The notes below the pieces were generated by a model, which saw only the letters and a program-made list of their open reading frames with translations, was not told where the DNA came from and ran no database searches. From positions 4,996,227-5,060,226 of the forward strand of contig NZ_JAUSVL010000001.1 in assembly GCF_030814695.1 (NCBI RefSeq): 64,000 bases of DNA. Reading direction: 5' to 3'. The translations under genes and the position numbers were made by a program. This document shows positions 1 to 8,787 of the stretch, one piece after another. Source of the stretch: Oligosphaera ethanolica. GTDB lineage: Bacteria; Verrucomicrobiota; Lentisphaeria; Oligosphaerales; Oligosphaeraceae. Numbering within the stretch: position 1 is the stretch's first letter; each line of letters begins with the position of its first letter.

Positions 1-765
1 GCCGGCGAGGCTGCCGTAGGTGCCGTAGACCTGATAGGTGAAAGGATTGAAGTGGTTGTTGGAGCAGATTTCCAGGTCAATGACCGGCCGGCCGGGATAG
101 GACAGCAAGACCTTGCAGAAGTCCTCGGCGTCGCCTTGGGCGTTGACCAGGTCCATGCGGCACCACACGTCCGGCATGACATCGCGGCCGATGAAGCCCA
201 GCGCCTGGTCCAGCGGATGGGGGCCGGTGTTGTAGAGATTGCCGGCGTTGTAGGACTGGAGAGTCTGCCAGTCATAACGGCGGGCAAAGCCATTGAAGGC
301 GATTTTGACCATGCGGATCGGGCCGAGAACGCCGGAAAGAAGCACGTCGTTGACCTTGCGGTAGTAGGGGGCAAAACGGGATTGTTGGTAGACGGCCAGC
401 ATCCGGCCGGTGCGTTTGGCAACGCCGATGAGCTCGCGGACCTCGTCGGCAGTTTTGGCAAAGGGCTTTTCGCTGAGGACGTTGTGGCCGGCGAGCATGA
501 TCTCTTTGCTGATGGGCGCGTGGAGATGGCTGAAGCTGGAGTTGACGACGAAGTCCAGCTGCAGACTCTTGTCGTTGATCATCTCGCGGTAGTCTTGGTA
601 GGTCGCGCAGCCGTATTCCTTCTCAGCCCGTTCGCAGCGGTCTTGGAGCAGATCGCAGACGGCGACGATTTTATATTGTTCCGGACAGGTCTTGAGATAT
701 TCCGCATGGATGTCCCGCCCGCTGCGGCCCTGACCGATGATCCCTACGCGTAACGTCTTCATCAT
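1..765 (-). CDS. Gfo/Idh/MocA-family oxidoreductase (C-terminus beyond window)
   Basis: The gene reads leftward from an ATG at 765, with a second ATG at 762, behind an AGAAAGG ribosome site. It runs off the window after 255 codons with no stop, so the C-terminus is missing. The N-terminus is a Rossmann nucleotide-binding fold with the loop VGIIGQGRSGR near residues 7-17. The family's catalytic-lysine motif appears as LSEKPFAK near residue 97. Enzymes of this family act on sugars, inositols or related polyols with NAD(P) in the cytoplasm. The substrate cannot be read from sequence. It is followed on the same strand by an ABC-F gene, and a second family member lies at 2847-3941. The fold is clear; the reaction is not. 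Confidence 0.85.
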   Translation of the reverse strand, partial: MMKTLRVGIIGQGRSGRDIHAEYLKTCPEQYKIVAVCDLLQDRCERAEKEYGCATYQDYREMINDKSLQLDFVVNSSFSHLHAPISKEIMLAGHNVLSEKPFAKTADEVRELIGVAKRTGRMLAVYQQSRFAPYYRKVNDVLLSGVLGPIRMVKIAFNGFARRYDWQTLQSYNAGNLYNTGPHPLDQALGFIGRDVMPDVWCRMDLVNAQGDAEDFCKVLLSYPGRPVIDLEICSNNHFNPFTYQVYGTYGSLAG

Positions 766-804
766 GGTGCCTTTCTGTTAACTGACACGATTGCCGGGCC
801 GGGG

Positions 805-2733
805 TTATTGTCCCTGGCTGAGCTCTTCAAGTTCCGCCCAGCGGGCGTAGAGTCGCTCGACTTCTGCTCGCTGGGCATCCAATTTAGCAGTGATGTCGAC
901 ACTTTGCCGCCCGTGGCGGGCATGAAAATTTGGGTCCGCAAACAGCGCTTCGGTTTCGGCGACGGCCGCTTCGGCGGCGGCGATGGCCGCTTCCATGGCG
1001 TCGAGCTCGCGCTGTTCGGCCCACTTGAGCTTGCGCGGGCGGGCCGCAGCGTTGTCGCCCGCGTTGTCGCTGGCAGCAACGGTAGCAGTGCTGGCCGGTT
1101 TGTTTTCAGCGGCCTGCGCGGCTTGTGCGGCTAGAATGGCCTGGAGCTTCTCGGCGCGTTTTTCGGCGTAGTAGCTGAAATTGCCGGGTTGGAAAAAGAG
1201 CTCGCCGTCGTCCTGAAAGGCCAGAACATGGGTACAGACGCGATTGAGAAAGTAACGGTCATGGCTGACGACGGCGACGCAGCCGGCGAAGTCATTGATG
1301 GCCTCTTCGAGGACGCGCAGCGTCGGCAGATCGAGGTCGTTGGTGGGCTCGTCCATAAGCAGGAAATTCCCGCCTTTTTTGATGATTTGGGCGAGGACCA
1401 GGCGATTGCGTTCACCGCCGGAGAGCTTGCCGACCTGGGTGTTGATCTCCTCGTCCTGGAAGAGGAAGTTGTGCAGGTAGGTCCAGATGTTGATTTTGCG
1501 GCCGTTGAAGAGGACGAATTCGTTGCCTTCGCCGATTTCCTCGAAGACGGTCTTGTCGTCATGGAGGGTAATGCGGTGCTGGGCGATGTAGTTGAACTGC
1601 GTGCGTTCGCCGCTGCGGACGGTACCAGTGCTTGGCTGGAGCTCGCCCAAGATGAGCCGCAGCAGGCTGGTCTTGCCCAGGCCGTTGCGCCCGACGATGC
1701 CCAGGCGCATGCCGGGTTCGAAATCCAGGTTGAGGTGCGCAAAGAGCTGGCGTTCACCGAGGGTCAGCGACACGTCCTTGAGCGACACGACGATGTTGCC
1801 CATGGGCGGCGCCGGCGGGATGAGCAGGGCGATATCGCGCTCGGCAGCGATGCCCTCTTGGTTGGCAGCGTTGTTGAAGCGCTGGATACGGCTCCATGAC
1901 TTGGTGCTGCGGGCCTGCGGGCCGCGGCGGATCCAGTCGATCTCGCGGCGGATGAAGGCCAGGCGGCGTTGATCGTTGGCTTCGGCATCGGCCTCGCGTT
2001 CAGCTTTTTTGCGCAGAAAGTCCTGGTAATTACCGTCATGCGAATAGAGCCCACCGCCGGATAATTCGAGGATGCGGGTGCTGACTTTGTCGAGAAAGTA
2101 GCGGTCGTGAGTGACGAAGAGGCAGGTGCAGCTTGAGCGCTGAAAATAATCCTCCATCCATTCGATAGTCTCGGCGTCAAGATGGTTGGTTGGCTCATCG
2201 AGCAGAAGCAGGTCCGGCATGTCAAGCAGTACGCGACAGAGACCGACACGGCGCTTTTCGCCGCCGGAGAGGGTGTCGACCACGCGGTCGGGCGCCGGCG
2301 CGGCCAGCGCGTCGATGAGCATGGTTAGGCGGCTTTCGAGGTTCCAGCCATCGCGCGCGTTGATGATCGCTTCGAGCTCGTGCAGGTGCTTGCCTGGCGC
2401 GCTGTGCTCGTAGTCGTGCAGGACGGTCAGGATGTCCGCCGCGCCATCAAGGATGCAGTCGCGCACCGTCTTGCCCGGCGTTAAATCCACTTCCTGTGGC
2501 ATATATGCCGCGCGGATGTTCTTTTTGCAGCTGACTTCGCCGGCGAAAAAATGCTCTTGACCGGCGAGGATTTTCATCAGGGTGGACTTGCCGCAACCGT
2601 TGCGGCCGACGAGGCCGACGCGTTCGCCCTCATGGATAAGCAGGTCCTGATTGTCGATCAGGACTTGGCCGGCGATTTGAACATGGAGTTTGCTGGCGCT
2701 CAGCACCAGCGGATTGGCAGAAAATGATCCCAC
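805..2733 (-). CDS. ABC-F family ATPase, Uup-like
   Basis: This 642-residue cytoplasmic protein has two ABC ATPase domains and no membrane segment. Walker A is GRNGCGKST near residue 43 in the first domain and GRNGLGKTS in the second. Signature motifs are LSGGEKRR and LSGGERNR, and the Walker B/D-loop regions read LLLDEPTNHLD and LLMDEPTNDLD. The C-terminal 90 residues are an Ala/Glu-rich coiled coil, the arrangement of the Uup branch rather than EttA. ABC-F proteins act on the ribosome, and Uup has also been linked to DNA-repair intermediates. The start is a GTG at 2733; later GTG codons nearby are possible. It lies between two oxidoreductase genes on the same strand but has no obvious functional link to them. 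Confidence 0.92.
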   Translation of the reverse strand: MGSFSANPLVLSASKLHVQIAGQVLIDNQDLLIHEGERVGLVGRNGCGKSTLMKILAGQEHFFAGEVSCKKNIRAAYMPQEVDLTPGKTVRDCILDGAADILTVLHDYEHSAPGKHLHELEAIINARDGWNLESRLTMLIDALAAPAPDRVVDTLSGGEKRRVGLCRVLLDMPDLLLLDEPTNHLDAETIEWMEDYFQRSSCTCLFVTHDRYFLDKVSTRILELSGGGLYSHDGNYQDFLRKKAEREADAEANDQRRLAFIRREIDWIRRGPQARSTKSWSRIQRFNNAANQEGIAAERDIALLIPPAPPMGNIVVSLKDVSLTLGERQLFAHLNLDFEPGMRLGIVGRNGLGKTSLLRLILGELQPSTGTVRSGERTQFNYIAQHRITLHDDKTVFEEIGEGNEFVLFNGRKINIWTYLHNFLFQDEEINTQVGKLSGGERNRLVLAQIIKKGGNFLLMDEPTNDLDLPTLRVLEEAINDFAGCVAVVSHDRYFLNRVCTHVLAFQDDGELFFQPGNFSYYAEKRAEKLQAILAAQAAQAAENKPASTATVAASDNAGDNAAARPRKLKWAEQRELDAMEAAIAAAEAAVAETEALFADPNFHARHGRQSVDITAKLDAQRAEVERLYARWAELEELSQGQ

Positions 2734-2846
2734 AGGCGATTCCGATACATGGCAACATGGTTCAGGGTAGGGAACGGAAGCACTGCCGTCGCGCCGGATG
2801 AGGTCGTAGTGCGACGGCGTGTTTGGTCACCGAGACGGTGGACGGA

Positions 2847-3941
2847 TTAGGCGTCAGCGACCTGCTGGATTTTGAGGCAGAGTTCGGCGGCTTTGAAAGC
2901 GTGTTCCTGGCTCATCGCCAGTTCCGTGCGGTCCAGGCAGTCGCGGATGAACTGGCTGAAGAAGCGGTGTCCGACCGTGCCTTTGGCGTCAATGCGCACT
3001 TCCTGTTTCTGGTCGAAGAGATAGAGCTGATTGCCGGGGCGGTCATTGCCGATATCGACGTACTTGCGCAGCTCAATGGTTCCTTCGCTGCCGAGGATCA
3101 TGGTGCGGCCGTCTCCCCAGGTGCGGAGGCCGTCGGGCGTGAACCAGTCGACGCGGAAGTAGAAAGACGTGCCGTTATCGCCGATCAGTGACGCCTCGCC
3201 GAAGTCTTCCAGCTCGGGAAATTCCTGGTGGCCGAAATTGGCGACGCGGGCGAAATTGACCTGTGCGTCTTTGGCGCCGGTATAGCTGAGGAACTGCTCA
3301 CACTGGTGGCTGCCGATATCGCAGAGGATGCCGCCGTACTGTTCTTTCTTGAAGAACCAGTCAGGCCGGCCGCTGGGCGGACCGAGGCGGTGCGGGCCGA
3401 GGCCGATGACCTGCATGACCTTGCCGATGGCGCCCTGGCTGATGAGATCGCCGGCAAGCATGGCGCATTCACAGCAGAGACGTTCGCCGAAGTACACCAT
3501 GTATTTGCGACCGGTGGCTTCCACTTGCTTACGGGCGGCGTCAAGCTGGTCCATGCTGGTGAAGGGCGTCTTGTCGGTAAAGTAGTCCTTGCCGGCGTCC
3601 ATGACCTGCAGACCGAGCGGCCCGCGGAGGTTCGGGACGTCCGCGGCGGCGACCAGCTGCACGGCCGGGTCGTCGAGAATCTCTTGCAGACAGCGCGCGG
3701 GTTTGGCGTCGGGATATTTTTCCAGCAGCTTGGCTTGTTTTTGTGGATCGCGGTCGTAGACCCATTTCAAGACCGCGCCGGCCTTGCAGAGATCGGCGCA
3801 CATGCCGTTGATGTGGCCGTGTTCAAGGCCCGTCGCGGCGAAAACAAACTCGCCCTTGGCGCAGGCCGGCTGGGGCAGGGGCGGAATGACGTAGGTGCCG
3901 CCGTCTTTCTTGTTCAGAGTGTCGAGGGTGATGACTGCCAT
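2847..3941 (-). CDS. Gfo/Idh/MocA-family oxidoreductase
   Basis: This 364-residue protein starts at an ATG at 3941 with an AGGA ribosome site 8 bases upstream. After about 30 residues that include a proline-rich PPLPQP stretch, a Rossmann-like segment (FVFAATGLEHGHINGM) follows. DKTPFTSMDQL near residue 122 takes the place of the usual EKP motif, with Asp-Lys-Thr instead of Glu-Lys-Pro. The C-terminal half is the alpha/beta domain that binds substrate in this family. Length is normal for the family. The substrate is unknown; the polysaccharide-degrading genes elsewhere in the window suggest carbohydrate use. It may be co-transcribed with the ABC-F gene downstream, although about 110 bases separate them. 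Confidence 0.85.
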   Translation of the reverse strand: MAVITLDTLNKKDGGTYVIPPLPQPACAKGEFVFAATGLEHGHINGMCADLCKAGAVLKWVYDRDPQKQAKLLEKYPDAKPARCLQEILDDPAVQLVAAADVPNLRGPLGLQVMDAGKDYFTDKTPFTSMDQLDAARKQVEATGRKYMVYFGERLCCECAMLAGDLISQGAIGKVMQVIGLGPHRLGPPSGRPDWFFKKEQYGGILCDIGSHQCEQFLSYTGAKDAQVNFARVANFGHQEFPELEDFGEASLIGDNGTSFYFRVDWFTPDGLRTWGDGRTMILGSEGTIELRKYVDIGNDRPGNQLYLFDQKQEVRIDAKGTVGHRFFSQFIRDCLDRTELAMSQEHAFKAAELCLKIQQVADA

Positions 3942-4206
3942 GATGGTGGTCCTCGGTTGGAGTGTGTTGGTACTATTCGAGCGTCGTAGTCAAAACCACT
4001 TAAGATATAGGCGCGACGCGAAAGACCAAACCTGCGGGACAGGAAAAAAACACGGCCGTGAAGCGATTCGTTGCCCGGCGAAAAAGCCGCAGCGATGGTT
4101 GTATTTACGCTTATCGAATCGTACAGTTCTGAGCGTCAAAGCAGCCTGGCAAAGGTGTATTACGCCGGCTGTTGAGCGTGGCAGTGACGACAATGAGGCA
4201 AGGTGA

Positions 4207-5601
4207 ATGGAAGCCGGCATGTCCAGCGAGCACAGCTACAGTTCTGCATCGTGGGTCCTGCTGCCGTCGCAGCGTTTGCTGTGGTGGGCGGGGCTGGTTT
4301 GCGTGCCGCTGCTGGCGGTGGCTATCGCCATGGCCGGCAGTATCGCGGGCCTGGCGGCGCTGATTGGCCTGATGCTTATTATGCTCGTGTTGATCGCGGA
4401 CGGCATGGGCTGCGCTGCCCTGGGCAAAGAGATGACCCTGGCCTGCAAGGACGACGTCATGTTGGCCAGGAGTCAGTACGGACGCATCGTACTGTCGCTA
4501 CAGCAGGCACCACCCGTTGACCTGCGGGCATTTCTGGGGCTGCCGCCGTGTCTGGGATGCAATGAAATGTGGATCCGGGCCGCTGCGCCAGCGCCAGCGC
4601 CGGCCAGCGCCGCCGCTGGCGACGTCACCCTGTGCTGGGCGTTGCGGCCACGTCGACGCGGCTCCTGGCAGGCGCGCGAGGTCGTACTGGCGATGGCATC
4701 GCCATGGTCACTATGGACGCTGCAACGGCACTACCGCCCGGAGCTGACTATACGCGTGTTACCGGATATCCGCACTGTTTACAAGGATTGCCTGCTCATG
4801 CAGCGGCGGACTATGGTCGGGCAGGCGCGCATGCGGCTCTTGGGGCGTGGTCGCGAATATGAAAAATTGCGCGAATACCAGCCCGGAGACAGCTTCGAGG
4901 ATATTCACTGGAAGGCCACCGCCAAACACCAACGGCTGATAACGAAAGAATATCAGATGGAGCGTCGCCAGGCTGTCTACGTCGTCGTCGACGCGTCACG
5001 CCTCAGCGGTCGGCCCGCCGAGGGTGGTGGTACGCCGGAAAGCATTCTCGAACGCTTCATTCAGGCGGCTCTGGGGCTGCTGCTGACCACCGATCGCGTC
5101 CAGGACGACTGCGGACTGGTGGTTTTCACGGATCGCATTCGAGCGTTCTTGCCCGCCAAGCACGGCCGCGACCACGTCCAACGCTGCCGCGAGCTCCTCG
5201 GCGCCGTTGAACAAAGCGAGGACAGCCCTGATTTCGAGGAAATCGGCAACGAACTGCGCACGCGTATTCGCCAGCGCGCGCTGCTGGTGTTTCTGACGAA
5301 TCTGGATGATCCGGTTCTGGCGGCGGACTTCACCCGCCAAGCCCGCCTGCTGAGCCGGCAGCATATTGTCATGGCCGACATGTACCGGCCGGCCGGCGCC
5401 GAGCCGCTGTTCACGACGAAGGTCGTCGAGCCCGCGGCTGTGTACCACGCCTTGGCCGGTCATCTGCGCTGGCGACAGCTGCGGTCCCTGATGCTGACCT
5501 TGCGACGGGATGGCGTACGCCTGGCGCTGCTTGCGCCCGGTCCCATCGCCGGCCAGCTCAGCAGGCAGTACCTGGCCATCAAACAACGGCAGCTGGTCTG
5601 A
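4207..5601 (+). CDS. DUF58 domain protein
   Basis: This 464-residue protein has two hydrophobic segments near residues 24-62 that anchor it in the membrane. The DUF58 signature follows near residue 215: a YEKLREYQPGD stretch and then IHWKATAK. A von Willebrand A-like region begins with VYVVVDASRLSGR. DUF58 proteins commonly sit in operons with MoxR AAA ATPases and membrane proteins involved in envelope assembly or stress. Here the partners are a SpoIIM-like and an RDD protein directly downstream; no MoxR gene is in view. The ATG at 4207 is used, but an ATG at 4219 behind GGAAG is also plausible. The biochemical role of the family is not established. Confidence 0.88.
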   Translation: MEAGMSSEHSYSSASWVLLPSQRLLWWAGLVCVPLLAVAIAMAGSIAGLAALIGLMLIMLVLIADGMGCAALGKEMTLACKDDVMLARSQYGRIVLSLQQAPPVDLRAFLGLPPCLGCNEMWIRAAAPAPAPASAAAGDVTLCWALRPRRRGSWQAREVVLAMASPWSLWTLQRHYRPELTIRVLPDIRTVYKDCLLMQRRTMVGQARMRLLGRGREYEKLREYQPGDSFEDIHWKATAKHQRLITKEYQMERRQAVYVVVDASRLSGRPAEGGGTPESILERFIQAALGLLLTTDRVQDDCGLVVFTDRIRAFLPAKHGRDHVQRCRELLGAVEQSEDSPDFEEIGNELRTRIRQRALLVFLTNLDDPVLAADFTRQARLLSRQHIVMADMYRPAGAEPLFTTKVVEPAAVYHALAGHLRWRQLRSLMLTLRRDGVRLALLAPGPIAGQLSRQYLAIKQRQLV

Positions 5602-5633
5602 CGCATGGGAACGGAGATAATTGCGGGAGCAGC

Positions 5634-6647
5634 ATGATCATTGACGTTGATAAGTATATCGCCCGGTGCCGGCCGCAATGGGATGAACTCAGCGAGCTTT
5701 TGGAGCGGCGCAGCCGGCCCGGCGAGCATTTGAGCGTGGCTGAAGCCGAATGTCTTTATGCTCTCTACGTGCAGGCGTCGGCAGATTTGTCTCGCCTGCG
5801 GACCTTCGCGGCGGTACCGGAACTGACCCGCTACCTGGAAGGGCTCATCTCACATTCGTATCTGGCGATATATCAGCTGCGGTCCCGGCCAGCCTTCGCA
5901 CCCTGGCGCTGGTTCTCGCGACACTTCCCAGGCGCAGTGCGCCAGCATTTTCGCGCGCTGGCGCTGGCGCTGCTGTTTTTTGGCTTGGGCGCAGTCCTTG
6001 GCGGTGGTTTGCTGCTGCTCCTACCGGCGAGCAAGCCCGTGCTGATTCCCTTCGGGCATCTGCGCATGGATCCATCCGAACGAGTCCAGCAGGAAGAGCG
6101 CCGGGAACGACCACTGACACTGCCTCAAGAGGGCATTTTCGCTTCCCAGTTGATGACTCATAACACCCGTGTGTGCATCTTGTCGGCCGCGCTGGGGGTG
6201 ACATTTGGGCTCGGCACGGCCATCATGCTGCTGAGCAACGGCGTGCTGCTCGGTGCCGTCTGTGCAGACTACCTGGCTGCTGGCGAAGGGGCCTTTCTGG
6301 CCGGATGGTTGCTGCCACACGGCTCGATCGAAATACCTTGCGTCCTGCTGGCCGGCCAGGCCGGTTTCGTCCTCGGCGCGGCATTGCTCGGGCGCGACAG
6401 TCGGCGCCACCGGCGATTGCGCGCGGCGTTGCCGGACTTCCTTCACATCGCCGGCGGCTGCGCGGTGTTGCTGATCTGGGCGGGGCTGGTCGAGGCGTTC
6501 TTCTCGCAGCATCACGAGCCGGCCTTGCCCTATGTGGTCAAAAGCCTTTTTGGCCTGGCCCAGCTGCTGTTTCTGATGGTTTTTTTGTGGCAGCGCAGCA
6601 CGCCAGTGGCGTCGCTCAACAATACCGCAGGAGCTGACGAGCCATGA
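5634..6647 (+). CDS. SpoIIM/DUF95-family membrane protein
   Basis: This 337-residue protein has a soluble N-terminal region of about 100 residues and then several membrane helices (about residues 104-130, 180-205, 210-240, 270-290 and 310-330). The family hallmark LPHGSIEIP lies near residue 225, preceded by a TMS-rich stretch containing HNTRVCILSAALG. The family is named after sporulation protein SpoIIM, but members occur widely in non-sporulating bacteria in DUF58/RDD/MoxR operons, where their function is not known. The gene starts 32 bases after DUF58, and its stop overlaps the start of the RDD gene (ATGA), so the three are probably translated as a unit. Confidence 0.87.
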   Translation: MIIDVDKYIARCRPQWDELSELLERRSRPGEHLSVAEAECLYALYVQASADLSRLRTFAAVPELTRYLEGLISHSYLAIYQLRSRPAFAPWRWFSRHFPGAVRQHFRALALALLFFGLGAVLGGGLLLLLPASKPVLIPFGHLRMDPSERVQQEERRERPLTLPQEGIFASQLMTHNTRVCILSAALGVTFGLGTAIMLLSNGVLLGAVCADYLAAGEGAFLAGWLLPHGSIEIPCVLLAGQAGFVLGAALLGRDSRRHRRLRAALPDFLHIAGGCAVLLIWAGLVEAFFSQHHEPALPYVVKSLFGLAQLLFLMVFLWQRSTPVASLNNTAGADEP

Positions 6648-7432
6648 TCAATGAAGCACAGGCCGTGGCCATCCGCAGTCCAGAGGGGCTGCTGTTCCGG
6701 CTCTATCCGGCGGGGCTCTACCGGCGTTTTCTGGCTCTCGTGGTGGATTTTTTTCTGCTGGCGCTGCTCCTGAGCCAGCTCGCCATGCTGTTGGCGGTTT
6801 TTGCCTATGTCGGCCTGGCCTTGCGTATTGTCCTGGGCTTTGTGCTGCCTTTGGTTTATCATGTGGCTTGCGAGTGGCTGTGGCGGGGCCAGACCGTGGG
6901 TAAATGGCTGATGGGCATATACGTCTGTGATGTCGATGGTGGGCAGCTGGCCTTGTCGCAGGTGCTGGTGCGCAATCTCTTCCGCGCCGTGGATTTTTTG
7001 CCCGGAGCTTATCTGGTCGGGATGATTTGCGCCGGCGTGGATTCCCACGGCCGGCGCCTAGGCGATCTGGCGGCGCGGACGCTGGTTGTCAGCCAACAGA
7101 CGACCTGGCAACCGAGCAACAGTAGTGCCATCCAAGTCCATCGCAACGCCTTACGAGATTACCCCCAGCTGGCGTTGCGCCTGCGTCAGCGCCTGCCGGC
7201 GGAACTGCTCGTGCTGTGCTATCAGTCGCTGCTGCGCCGGGACGAACTCAGCGCCGAGGCGCAAGTGCGGGTTTTCAGCGCCTTGTCGGCGGCGCTACAA
7301 GACATCGCGCCCTTCCCGGACGAGCTGTTGGCGACGCTGCCAGCCGAACAAATTGTCCGTAATGCCGTTGCCCTGGCGGTCGCCGAACGCCACCTGGCCG
7401 CAAGCAGCAGCAGTGGCGGGGCAGGGCGCTAA
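6644..7432 (+). CDS. RDD family membrane protein
   Basis: This 262-residue protein starts at an ATG overlapping the stop of the SpoIIM-like gene. The RDD signature is present: an Arg-rich YRRF followed by a first membrane helix containing VVDFFLL, then two more hydrophobic segments and the GKWLMGIYVCD motif. The final GRRLGDLAARTLVV is typical of the end of the domain. A soluble tail of about 100 residues follows, predicted helical and rich in Leu, Ala and Arg, and ends in a Ser/Gly tail. RDD proteins are membrane proteins of mostly unknown function. It closes the DUF58-SpoIIM-RDD operon. Confidence 0.88.
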   Translation: MINEAQAVAIRSPEGLLFRLYPAGLYRRFLALVVDFFLLALLLSQLAMLLAVFAYVGLALRIVLGFVLPLVYHVACEWLWRGQTVGKWLMGIYVCDVDGGQLALSQVLVRNLFRAVDFLPGAYLVGMICAGVDSHGRRLGDLAARTLVVSQQTTWQPSNSSAIQVHRNALRDYPQLALRLRQRLPAELLVLCYQSLLRRDELSAEAQVRVFSALSAALQDIAPFPDELLATLPAEQIVRNAVALAVAERHLAASSSSGGAGR

Positions 7433-7550
7433 AACCGGGTTATATTCTGCCTTGTTACATTCTTCAATACAGTGCTCCGGCCTTGCGCAACACAAGCGTG
7501 GCCCGCTGGCTTTGGCAGGACGGCGTTTTCACAACCAACGAGGACTCACT

Positions 7551-8741
7551 ATGGGCTGGCAAGCAAATAAGGAACTGGTCGAAACCCTCAGCAGCAAGCA
7601 ACCCGGGGTCAATTACCGCGAGGAACGGGTGCCCAATTATGTGTTGCCGGACATCCTGAGCTGCGCGGACGGCCGGGCTGTCCACAGTGCTGCCGACTGG
7701 CCGGCGCGGCGCCAGGAAATCCTTGAACTTTTCCGGGAGCACGTGTACGGCCGTTCACCGGCGGCGCCGGCGGGCATGCGCTTTGAAACCGTCGAGATTG
7801 ATCCCAAAGCCATGAATGGCGCGGCGACTCTCAAACGCATCAATATCCATTTTTCCGAACAGGCCGACGCGCCAGTTTTGCGTCTGGTCATGTTCGTGCC
7901 GAATCAGCGCACCGCACCGGCACCGGCATTCCTGCTCATCTGCAATCGCGGGGTCGAAAACATCGACTACACGCGGAAGATCAAAAGCGACTTCTGGCCA
8001 GCCGAGCGCATTGTCGAACGCGGCTATGTCGCGGCGGCATTCTTCAACGGCGATATCGACCCTGACAAGCATGACGGCTTTGTCAACGGCATTCACGGCC
8101 TGTTGGAGCGCCCCGAGGCGCGCACGCCGTCGTCCTGGGGCACGCTTGCTGCCTGGGCCTGGGGCGCCGCGCGAGTGATGGACTACTGGGTTACCGATCC
8201 GGATGTTGACGACACGCGTTGCGTGGTCACTGGCCATTCCCGCGGCGGCAAGACGGCCCTTTGGGCCGGTGCTGAGGACACCCGCTTCGCCATGGCCGTG
8301 TCCAATGAGTCTGGTTGTGGTGGCGCCGCCCTGAGTCGGCGTTGCTACGGCGAAACGCTGTCTATCATCAATAAGGCGATGCCGCATTGGTTCTGTAGCC
8401 GTTTCCATGACTACAACGGGCGCGAGGAGGCCCTGCCGCTTGATCAGCACCTGCTCGTCGCCTTGATGGCGCCGCGAGCGGTGTACATATCCAGTGCCGA
8501 CCAGGATCTGTGGGCGGACCCCCGCGGCGAATTCCTGGCTGCGCAAGCCGCCACACCGGCCTACGCGCTCTTTGCGCGCAAGGGCCTTGGCAACGACGGC
8601 GCCATGCCAGACCTCAATACGCCGCTGTTGGGCGATGGCGTGGCCTATCATGTCCGCGAGGGCAGCCATACCTATAGCCTCTATGACTGGGATTGCCACA
8701 TGGATATGGCTGACCGGGAACTGAAACTCAAGCCATCGTGA
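7551..8741 (+). CDS. CE15-like alpha/beta hydrolase (glucuronoyl or related carbohydrate esterase)
   Basis: The ATG at 7551 behind AGGA is chosen; the open frame extends further upstream with no family similarity. The product is 396 residues. It has an alpha/beta-hydrolase fold with the nucleophile elbow GHSRGGK, matching the Gly-x-Ser-Arg-x-Gly-Lys pattern of carbohydrate esterase family 15. NESGCGG follows with the conserved acidic residue, then APRAVYISSADQDLWADP, and the catalytic His is probably in CHMDMAD near the end. CE15 enzymes cleave esters between 4-O-methylglucuronate in xylan and lignin alcohols; bacterial relatives are more varied. No signal peptide is visible, so it would act in the cytoplasm unless exported by another route. 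The exact substrate is uncertain. Confidence 0.82.
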   Translation: MGWQANKELVETLSSKQPGVNYREERVPNYVLPDILSCADGRAVHSAADWPARRQEILELFREHVYGRSPAAPAGMRFETVEIDPKAMNGAATLKRINIHFSEQADAPVLRLVMFVPNQRTAPAPAFLLICNRGVENIDYTRKIKSDFWPAERIVERGYVAAAFFNGDIDPDKHDGFVNGIHGLLERPEARTPSSWGTLAAWAWGAARVMDYWVTDPDVDDTRCVVTGHSRGGKTALWAGAEDTRFAMAVSNESGCGGAALSRRCYGETLSIINKAMPHWFCSRFHDYNGREEALPLDQHLLVALMAPRAVYISSADQDLWADPRGEFLAAQAATPAYALFARKGLGNDGAMPDLNTPLLGDGVAYHVREGSHTYSLYDWDCHMDMADRELKLKPS

Positions 8742-8787
8742 CGCCTGCAGCGCAGTGTCCGACGGAAAAACACGATTCGAGGTAAGC